From positions 5,270,001-5,334,000 of the forward strand of contig NC_049565.1 in the NCBI RefSeq assembly GCF_013368755.1: a stretch of 64,000 bases of DNA, written 5' to 3'. Source of the stretch: Talaromyces rugulosus (taxonomy: Eukaryota > Ascomycota > Eurotiomycetes > Eurotiales > Trichocomaceae). The notes beneath the pieces were generated by a model. The model ran no database searches and was not told the DNA's origin. It saw nothing but the letters and a program-made list of their open reading frames with translations. The stretch's first letter is position 1. The number at the start of each line of letters is the position of its first letter. Below are positions 55,001-64,000 of this stretch, piece after piece. Made by a program: the position numbers and the translations under genes.

Positions 55001-56816
55001 GCCAATAAATAATGATACCAGTTTTTAGGATTCCTATTGACGCGGGGAGCCAAGAGGAAGTGTGGATGGTAGGTTATTAAGTAGAACTAGGCACAGTAAG
55101 TGGCTTATTGGCAGGTGATATAGCAGGTGGCTATTTAGTTATTATTAATCTATATTAAAGGACTTATAGCACAGTTTTAGGGCGTGTAGGTGGCTGTTAT
55201 TAAGGCTATTATAGGCGGCGCGCTGTGGATGTTGGTGATGATGGGCACTGGTGGGGGTAAGAGCATAATATTTATAGTGCTGGTAGTGTAGGAGTAGGCT
55301 GGTATATTGATTATGGTAGTATCTATAGTGTTATTGCAGCAGGATATGTAGCGGGAGTGTGAGTAGGCTGGGATATTATGTGTGCTGTGGAATTCCTATT
55401 GACTGTCTGAGACCGCATGTATTATGTTAATAATATCTAAATTAGCTATTAATAAAGGATTTTGATTATATTTAGGTTGATTGTAGGACTAGAACTGATT
55501 AGACTAGATTATAATTGATAAGTATTACATAATATTAGACAGCTGGGCAGATTTTTGACTTAAGATGTAGGAGTTATTCTAATTAATAACTATAGGTATC
55601 TCTATAGTTATATTAATAGTAATATTACCAGTGGTTGATAAGGCCTGGTTATTATAGATATTATAGTTAACATCTATAGTGGTGCAACAGTACTGCAGCT
55701 TATACACAACGTGGACAAATATTGTATACTGTATGGAGCTGATAGAGCTGGATAAAGCGGCATAGATAGCATTTATTTAACAACAGAAGGCCTAATGGTA
55801 TCTTTAGAGGGGGAAGGTGATCATTTACCGCGAGTTGATAGGAGATATTAATATGTTAGTGGCAATATTGGAGGTATTAGTATACTATAGACAAATAGCT
55901 GAGGCGGCCAAGTGGTAGATATTGTAGACATTTAGTGAGATAGCTGGTGGGGTCATAATCATAATAATGAATGTATTGGGGGTGAGCATTAACATCCTAG
56001 CTATGTGGTGTGTGATCCATGTTGATATGCTAAGCATGTTATAGGATTACAGCCAGGAAAATAGATATGCTGAATGGGATAGGTAGGATAGTAAAGTAGT
56101 GATTATTGCACCATAGATAGCCTAGAGACATGGATAGAGATAGTGGGAGTGTGAATAGCAGAAGAGCAAAGAAGCAATATAACAATATTTCTAGGAGTTA
56201 GGATACTGATGGGTGGTATTAAATAGATATTTAGATTCATACAACCAGTATAAGAGATATATAGCTAGCAAGACGGTATATAATCAGTGCCAGACACTAG
56301 AGCAGCTATCTATATCTAAACTAAGGTTAAAGCCAGCACCAACAGTATAGGTAGTCTAGGAATAATTAAAGTGATGAATAGCCTAGCAAAGGTAGTCTAT
56401 ACGTGTATAGGCGGCGATTAAGATCAATACATTGGAATGGCAGTTGATAGCATAGACGCAGCAATGTCTCATATGTTCTATGGCCACAGTGGATCCCTAG
56501 ATATTCATGTATCAGATTGAGCATTGCCAGTAGGCTAACATAGATGAAGTACAGCAGGAGATTGCAATGATAACCCAAGTAATATATGATAAGCGGAAAT
56601 ATACCCTATATTCATGTTGTTTTCCATGTGGCATCCCCCAGATGGTATACCAGCAGTTCAAAAGTAATAGGCAAGGCGGATGATGTGTAATAGACAGATA
56701 TGATTACCAGTTTCCCAACATTATCATCCCTATGGTATTTAGTGTTATTAAATACAGGCCTAATACATATATTGATCCGGTATTGACATAGATATATAAT
56801 AATGGTGTTGACATCT
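52079..56816 (+). mobile_element. RecQ-helicase element copy 3, near full length, RIP-degraded
   Basis: From a terminal-repeat unit at 52079 through the N-terminal part to helicase motif I (GTGGGKSIIF frame near 55250-55280) and the C-terminal region to about 56816. Many TAA/TAG stops. The N-terminal portion contains a Trp- and Gln-rich region better preserved in the 60700 copy. No intact ORF. Confidence 0.7.
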
Positions 56817-57420
56817 ATCACCAATAGATAATACCCATACTAGTAAGGACATTTAATTTTATTAGCAATTGCTAGCGCCATGCTAAGCAAATAGAAGTAG
56901 AGGCATTTTTGTTATTATCCATACTCCCCATACCCGCAATTCAATAGGGGTAGCGGTTTAAATTTAGACCAGAGATATTTGATACCATTATCATTAATAG
57001 ATAATGCCTGTACTAGTAGAGACATTTAATTTTATTAATAATTACTAGCGCCGTACTAGGCAAATAAGAATAGAGACATTTTTATTATTGCCCATACTCC
57101 CCACGCCTGCAATTCAGTAGGAGTAATAATTCAAATTTAGACCAGAGATATTTGATACCGCTATCATCAATAGATAATACCTGTACTAATAGGGATATTT
57201 AATTTTGTTAGCAATTATTAGCACCATACTAGGCAAATAGGAGTAGGGGTATTTTTGTTATTGCCTGTACTCCCCACACCCGCAATTCAGTAGAGGTAGC
57301 GGTTCAAATTTGGACCAGAGATATTTGATACCATTATTACTAATGGATAATGCCTATACTAGTAGAGGTATTTAATTTTATTAATAATTACTAGCGCTGT
57401 GCTAGGTAAATAAAAGTAGA
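56817..57420 (+). repeat. Tandem terminal-repeat units, about 173 bp, 3.5 copies
   Basis: Units begin near 56822, 56995, 57168 and 57341, each with AATRGATAATRCC, a hairpin word, a TTAGCAATTGCTAGCG-like core, TTATTGCCCGTACTCC and GATACCRYTATCA. The last unit is cut at 57420 by the gypsy fragment. Confidence 0.82.
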
Positions 57421-58668
57421 TGTGACGACGAGTCGATTCCTATCCTCTAAGAGTACTCTGCAACGAGAAAACCAAATATGAGAAGGGAAAGAGGAAGAGA
57501 AAGAACCTCCCCTGCTAGTTATATGAGAAATATTCCTTTGTGTGTATTAGTCTATTTCTTTTATGGTTCTATATGAGATTATTCCTATTTTAGTATCACT
57601 CTCGGTTCTTTTTTTTTGGTAGTGTCTTAGGCCGCCACTGCTGATTCCTGAGGCCTGGGTCAGGATTGTTATATTACCCTCTCTTCTAGGCTATGTTTGT
57701 CCTTAAGTATGCTGTTATCTCTCTTATTTAACACAAATCTGTCCTCCTCTGCTGCCTTTAACCATTCCTGGAGGTGTTTCAGTAGTCCTAGCTTCTTTAA
57801 GTAATAATCATAGTACTCCTTTAATATAATAGGAGTGTTCTTGAAATTTCCAGCTAGATACCATTCTATATTGATGTTATAATCTAATTATTTTATCTGG
57901 TAATAAAGCTTTTTCTAATGTATCTGGGCGTCTAATACTTTTTTAACTACCTACTTATCCTGTTTATTTATCTTGATAGGCTCTGTCGGCTTTTCTAACT
58001 GTTTTAATAATAATTCTGTAGTTACCGCTTGTCTTAGTTTCTTTAGTGAGAATACAGAATGTATATTGATCCTATCTAGTAATTCTAGTTTGAAAGAGTT
58101 GCCAATTTGTTTCTTGATTTGGTATGGACCATTTGTTTAGATATCCAGCTTCCTACTAAACCACCCTGTTTCTCAGTGCTTTATAGTAATTATAATATAA
58201 TTATCTATATTAAAATTAAGTGGTTAGTGCTTTTTATTAGCCATTAACTGCTATCACTCTTAACTTTTCTAGAGGTTTGTCCTCATCACTTCCCAGGTAT
58301 TATATATTTGACCTAACTATAACTTAGTATCTTCTTTGTTTAGGGTTAGTTTCTTTAGTAATTTAAATGACTTTTAATCGAATAAGATATGTAGCTGGTA
58401 TCCTTTCTTAACCATAAATAGCAATAGTCTAATTAACTCTTAAGGTAGGATTATTACTATATAATCTATCATTGATAACCAGTCTAATTAATTATCCTAT
58501 ATATAGTTTATAAATATTTTCAGCTTCTATGATAAGTACTGATTGGCGATCTCTATCTATTTATTAATCTAAGGGTGGTAGGTAGTTAACAGCTTTAGCT
58601 TAATTCTAAAGCAGCAGTATATCTCTGACTAGAATTCTAATACAAATTAATCACCTCTATCATCAATG
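57421..58668 (-). mobile_element. Truncated second gypsy fragment: 3' LTR and integrase end
   Basis: TGTGACGACGAGTCG at 57421 starts an LTR-like sequence ending near 57690 (TTGTTATA, probably from TTGTTACA). The rest, on the minus strand, reads as a gypsy integrase C-terminal half (LKLLTTYHP, NQYLS-KLKIFINY, YQLHILFD frames) with RIP stops, and stops abruptly at 58668. It lacks the rest of pol and the other LTR. Confidence 0.7.
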
Positions 58669-61600
58669 GAAAAGCAACCGACTAGTCTGTTGATTTTATT
58701 TTGTTAACAAACGTTAGCGTCGTGCTAGGCAAAAGGGAGTTGGTTGGTTTTTTTAATTCAACCGACTCCTTACGCCCGTATTTATATTAGGGTAGAGGCT
58801 TAAATTTGGACCAGGGATATGTGATGCCGCTATCAATATATAGTATCAGTTTGAGCGTATTTAATTGATTAGCTATGTTGTTACAAGTTATTGAAAATTG
58901 TTAGGGTTATATTTTGAGGTGGTTAGGGTACGGAAGTGTTATATCTGATTAGGACCACAATTATTACCCAAAGTAGAAAAGTGATAAAAGTTTAAGGTTA
59001 TTTTAGTGTGATTTTAGAGTTGTTTTTATGTCCTGGTCAGGGGGACTATTATCCATCATTCAATGCATTTGTAGAAACATGGTGATGCCGAATATTGTAT
59101 AAATATTGCAGTACGAGCCCAAATACTGAGTTATGATTTGTTGTTTATGTTATTAAGTGGTATTAGATGGTCAATTGGATGAACATTTACGTTGACCTGC
59201 ACATCAGGCTGAGCGCCATGGCTGATATATATCATTATTCTGTGAGTATTATAATTAGTATCTTGAATGTATATAACAGGCTACCTATATTATTATTCTC
59301 CGCAAGCCTATTGCACGCATTGTGTTATTAGATAATTCTTAATATTCCATATACTAATGTTGTTATTCTGGGTGCCATTTGGTGGTCAAGACGGTCACCC
59401 GGATCCAGTAGTATTGTTGTATCTAATATGCATAGGAGAATTCCCAAGTACATAATTGACCCCGCAAGCATGCGATCCATGTCTCTAAACCCAATCATCC
59501 ATAGCAGGTTGTCCATAGTCAGTAATTTATGTGCTATGGACCCAGGTCCTAGCAGTTTACTATTAATATTAATGCTGCCGACAACCTGGTCCCCATGCGG
59601 TCCAGCGAGCAGCCTTTATAGAATGCGGCTGAGCAGGCTATGAAGTAGATAATTATACAGTACAAGCAGCAGATCAAAGAAGCTGAGAAGGTGTGTATCC
59701 AGGTCCATAAGCTACGCAAGGTGAACCTATAGATAGAATGTATAGGATAGGCCGTGTATTTATTAGACAAGCACCGGGGGACATTATAAGTATTATTAGA
59801 CCAGCCGGATCCTGAGAAGGAACCAGTATTAGCTAAGATTGGAAAGCAATTTATCTAGATCGTCATGGTGGCCCAGCAGACCATATTAACGTGGTTGAAT
59901 ATATTCAGTCAATATGAGATGTACCGGAAACAGATAGACTAGATATCCAGCGTCCTGTTCCAGATGCGAATAGACCCTAGCACCATAGTGAAGTATTAAG
60001 ATGTGTAGCAGTGTATGATTCAATATATTATACAGAGCGTGCAGTAGTAGACCACCTAATTTTAGTTAACAATGGATCAGCAGACGGCCATAGAGCAGAT
60101 AATCAAGGCTATTATAGAGAAAGATGATGAGTCCACAGCCAGCGAGGACCCAATCAAGGAGACGCAGGACCCAGCTGATCAACCATTAAGTCCCGCGGAT
60201 TAGATCATATTGCGGTAATATATCAGCATATTAAATCATCAATTAGGTGGCTAAGCCGAACATAAATACCACAGTGGTATTATTAATAGATTGGCTGTTA
60301 TAGGTATTAAAGAGTAGGGTAGATAGGAGAGTATGTTAACATCTACCCCCCAATTATCCGGGATGATCAAGATTGCGCAGATATTGGTGGCCCAGCAGAT
60401 ATGAGAAGAGACAGCTGAGACTAAGGATTATTTGAACCTATTGCAGGCCATAGTAATGCAGTTTATGACTACCATGGAGGCCATGTTGATAAAATGAATA
60501 TTGGATGCCCGGATGTACAGATTGAAGATCTGGTATAACATCACCGCCAACAGATTAATGGCGTGGCAGGATGATCAGATCACGTATCAGCATTACCGAT
60601 TCACTATGGATCAGTTTTGAGAAACGGTGCACGGGTTAGTCAATCAGGCATGGGAGCATTTGATGTAAAAGGTGTTGTTGTTGATATTGAAGGAGGCTGA
60701 GCAGTTACCTTCTATTGTATGGGATACTATGGAGGACAATGCGGCCGAGGACCAGCCTTAATAGTATTACGCCCGGGATCTCTGTAATCAGTGGGTGTTG
60801 GATGACCAGTGGTGGTTGTATTACTGGATTTGGAATACCCTTTGGTTGCGCCAGGAATGGATTCAGCTGGATGGGCAATGGCGAGAGAGGTGGGTACAGC
60901 GGTGGATGCAGGCTGTTGGATGGAGTAAGGAACAGATGTTGGTATTGAAGCATTGGACGGGTGGTGGCCCTGGGTGGGGACCTGAGGTGTTGAGTATCCG
61001 ATATTAGAATACTGAGTTTGGTGGTATCTGTAATTAATTTATTAAGAAAGGGTTGATATTGTTTATGGTGTTATATCATAAGGGGTACAGTATCAGTGGG
61101 CGGCCGAAGATCATTCATTGATATATGCCGCGGCTGGTGGGCGAGTTGTTTATATATTTCCAGTGGTTGGTTATGCCATTCCAGTGGCATATTGAGACTA
61201 TGGTGTACGGGCATCCTGAGCGGAGTGGGTTCATATGGCCATTGCAGGAGGTGGATGGCCGGATATGGATGTTGGACCATATGAAATGGGCCATGCAGCG
61301 GGAGAGCAAGATGGGTATAGAAGAGTAATTGAATATTAGCATGTGCTGATAGATTATGATTGTGATCACGCAGCGATATTTAGGGTCCATAGCTGGGTTT
61401 GAGGTCGACGATGACGAGGAGAAGGCCACTGAGAATGAAGATAGATGTTGATGGACGGCGGAGGACACGGTAATTGATGTGTAGGCCGGGTATGGCAGTC
61501 ATATTGCTGAGGGGATATATGCCCGGGAGATGCACTAAGCAGCTAGGATATTAGTAGTAATGCAGAAGCAGTTCTGGTAGGCCAGTGAGTGATGGTACTA

Positions 61601-62255
61601 GTTTTTAGGATTTTTATCGACGTGGGGAGCTGGGAAGAAGCGTGGACAGCAGGTCACTAAGCAGAACCAGGTATAGTAGGTGGCCTATTGATAGGCGATA
61701 TAGCAGGTGGCCATCCAGTCATTATTAACCTGTATTAAAAGATCTATGGCATAGTTTTAGGGCGTGCAGGCAGCTGCCATTGAGGCCATTATAGGCAGCG
61801 TGCTGTGGATGTTGGTGGTGATGGACATCAGCAGGGGTAAGAGCATGATATTTATAGTGCTGATAGTGTGGGAGTAGGCCGGCATGTTGATTGTGGTGGT
61901 ATCTACAGTATTATTGTGGCAGGATATGCAGCGGGAGTACGAGCAGGCCAGGATATTATGTGTGCTGTGGAATTCCTATTGACCACCTAAGACCGCATGT
62001 ATTATGTTGGTGACGCCCGAGTTAGCCGTCAGCAAAGGGTTTTGATCATATTTAGGTTAATTACAGGACCGGAATTGATTGGACTGGATTGTGATCAATG
62101 AGTGCTATATGATATTAGACAGCCGGGCGGATTTTTGATCTAAGATGTAGGAGTTGTTCCGGTTAATAACCATAGGCACCCCTATGGTCATGTTGATGGC
62201 GATGTTGCCGGCGGTCGATGAGGCCCGGTTGTTGTAGATATTGCAGTTAACACCT
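58669..62255 (+). mobile_element. RecQ-helicase element copy 4, 3' truncated, least degraded
   Basis: Starts with a divergent terminal repeat (58669-58835; TTTTGTTAACAAACGTTAGCG). The coding part is read best here: a long Trp-rich region (60760-61330), then helicase motif I ISRGKSMIF (61830), motif II as IVINECYMILD (62085-62115; DECH changed by RIP-type transitions) and motif III as LMAMLP. Stops are TAA/TAG. It breaks off at 62255, where a different element begins. Confidence 0.72.
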
Positions 62256-62256
62256 A

Positions 62257-62711
62257 ACCAAAATACCTGAGTGTAGTGAACTGTACTACAATCACAAACT
62301 CTATTTTAGGGTTATTTTTGCTAGTTAAATCTAGGGTTAGTGTCATAGACTACAATCACAAACTTTTATAGACTACAATCAGGTTTTGTCGCCTGATCGC
62401 CCTCAAAATTAAACCAGTTATTTTCATACCATTAAATCGCTCGTCACCGGAGAATGAGCGATATTCAAGTTATCATACCGTTGTTGTGGTTAATTAAAAA
62501 GGACAGGTTTTTCAGGTTGTTTTGGTTGGGGTACGACAGGCGCTAGTGGCCAGGATATATCACGTGCGCGCCATGACAGATCGTCAGGGGTTCCAACGTA
62601 TTAGGACATAGTTATATATAATTATATATTGTCTATACTACAGATTACCATTACCATTATAGATAGCATTAGTATTTATCACATTTACCAAAGCAATTCA
62701 TTATTATCATC
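62257..62711 (+). promoter_or_regulatory. Leader of the OrsD-type element
   Basis: Contains three ACTACAATCA words (near 62285-62390), a CACGTG E-box near 62560 and TATATATAAT near 62610, then the ATG at 62712. Unlike the other copies' leaders it lacks the AATGCCC terminal repeats. Confidence 0.45.
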
Positions 62712-64000
62712 ATGTATAACACGTTTTTCGAGCAACTAGAGGAGTTTCTTATTATGGTATGCCGGGAGTGTCGCTATGCCATGTGGCCCAGCCAGATTGA
62801 AACGCATTTGCGTCGCGTGCACCGTTATATGTCCACCACCATGCGCATCACATTGACCGATGATGTTTGTACATGGCCTAACATCGCGCATGATCTGATT
62901 GAGTTGAATATCCTGGTCACCTGGACCACAGTGATCTAACAGTTGGTCGTGCCTGTTGATGGATATCGATGTTAATTGAGTTCCTATTCGTGCCAATATA
63001 TATGCACTACTATGCCTATTATGTGGCAGCATTGGATTAAGCATCATCAGTGGTCCCGGACCTGAAAGATTGGATAGCCCACCTACATGGAGCAGAAACA
63101 GATTCAGCACGAGCAGGACCAGGTATGCTGTTCTGTTCAATGCCAGCGGTTGTTTCCCGTCAAGGCTAACTCGCAGTATTTTGCGATTATTCCTGAGATG
63201 GATGAAGCTGTGGCCCCCGACGGTGATGTGTGTGAGATGTTAATCTAGAATATGCAGGCGCATTGGCGCAGCGTGTAGGAGGCTGCGGATCGGAAGATTT
63301 AGGCTGGCCAGGTTGATGAGGCCAACCCGTGGTTATGGTGAACCGAGTGGGTGAAGTATTTGGGGGAGTTCAACATCTCTGATTTGATATAGAGTGTGAG
63401 CTTACCTCCTGCGGATATTGATGGCCAGCCATCTATTGAGCTGGAAGCCCACGCTATTTGGACGGCTATGGTGTGGTTGGCCATGATCAGCCAGTTGTCC
63501 GTGATTCACCAGATTGGGGTGTTTGTGTGGTTGGAAGTTATCTGGATTGAGCAGCATCAGACGCGGTACACTCTGTTAGAGGTGTACCAGGATGAGGAGT
63601 TAATTGTGAAGCAGGTGTGGCTGTGGCAGGAGATGTTGATGTTTTTTTGGCGTACACAGCAGCCGCACGAGTGGACTAGTCCCTCGTATCGATTCACGCG
63701 ACGACAGCGCATGGCATGGGAGCGGTTGGTCGACGTGGTGTGGATTCCACCCACCCGCCAGGTGAGCAAGGGTAAGGTGATCACGCGATCCGGGGCCACG
63801 CGGGTACCGTGGGTGGAGGAAGAGGAGGAAGAGGAGGAGGAGGAGGAGGAGGAGGAGGAGGAGGAGGAGGAGGAGGAGGAGGAGGAGGAGGAGGAGGAGG
63901 AGAGAGACACCATGTCGATTGATTCGTTGTCTGTGGACAGCAACGAACCCGATTTTTTCAATGATAGGAGTGACGGGATAGAGAAGACGATGGAGGAGAT
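62712..64000 (+). pseudogene. OrsD-like (DUF3505) gene relic, continues beyond the window
   Basis: A plus-strand frame runs from ATG 62712 to the window edge and is broken only by TAA, TAG and TGA codons that are one C-to-T change from CAA, CAG or CGA. The N-terminal C2H2-like region reads CRECRYAMWPSQIETHL with a downstream His, the hallmark of OrsD-type repeat proteins that in moulds often precede a RecQ helicase. After residue about 365 a long Glu tract is encoded by (GAG)n at 63826-63902. Less degraded than the neighbouring copies. Confidence 0.65.
63826..63902 (+). repeat. GAG trinucleotide repeat encoding poly-Glu
   Basis: About 25 GAG codons with early GAA interruptions inside the OrsD-like relic. 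Confidence 0.9.

Noticed and set aside
60705..61468. Several ORFs on both strands in the RecQ copy
   Set aside because: Fragments of the decayed helicase frame or its antisense; no complete gene.
1..64000. CRISPR arrays, rRNA or tRNA genes
   Set aside because: The tandem repeats lack spacers of CRISPR type; no cloverleaf or rRNA sequence was recognised by eye, though a tRNA scan was not possible.

Overview
The window is from a filamentous ascomycete, most likely a Eurotiales-type mould. It has short GT..AG introns of about 43-110 nt, relics full of CAA/CAG-to-TAA/TAG stops typical of repeat-induced point mutation (RIP), and fungus-specific families (DUF3435 captain, DUF3723, OrsD/RecQ repeats, a Tad-like LINE). 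Species cannot be fixed from sequence alone. Nearly everything is transposon or transposon cargo. Introns were placed by hand from splice consensus and frame.

The layout is nested. (1) The oldest layer is a series of RIP-decayed RecQ-helicase/OrsD-type elements: 1-670 continuing at 49318-49992, then 49993-57420, 58669-62255 and 62257-64000. (2) A Ty3/gypsy retrotransposon on the minus strand (671-49317) sits in the first of these, with 329-bp LTRs at both ends and a 5-bp target duplication AGCGA at 666-670 and 49318-49322. (3) Two younger, GC-normal elements interrupt the gypsy copy: a 33.9-kb Starship-like element (3839-37713) and a 6.3-kb Tad-like LINE (42226-48519, 12-bp target duplication). 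A truncated second gypsy fragment lies at 57421-58668.

The Starship-like element has 31-bp imperfect terminal inverted repeats. Its intact DUF3435 tyrosine-recombinase captain (34860-37162, minus) reads inward from the right end. Cargo, left to right: chromodomain-like protein, several small unknown and Cys-rich proteins, a bZIP-like factor, a BCS1-like AAA ATPase, a kinase-like protein, GRF and PARP-like zinc-finger proteins, a ferric reductase (FRE), a pseudokinase-like protein, DUF3723, a divergent pair of secreted Cys-rich peptides, and a two-TM protein. Captain, DUF3723 and FRE together are the known Starship signature.

The least explained items are the divergent secreted peptides, ten evenly spaced GTG-N6-CAC palindromes in the gypsy 3' region beside an antisense relic ORF, a piece of the RecQ-element terminal repeat inside the Starship, and paired 9-bp minisatellites around a convergent gene pair.
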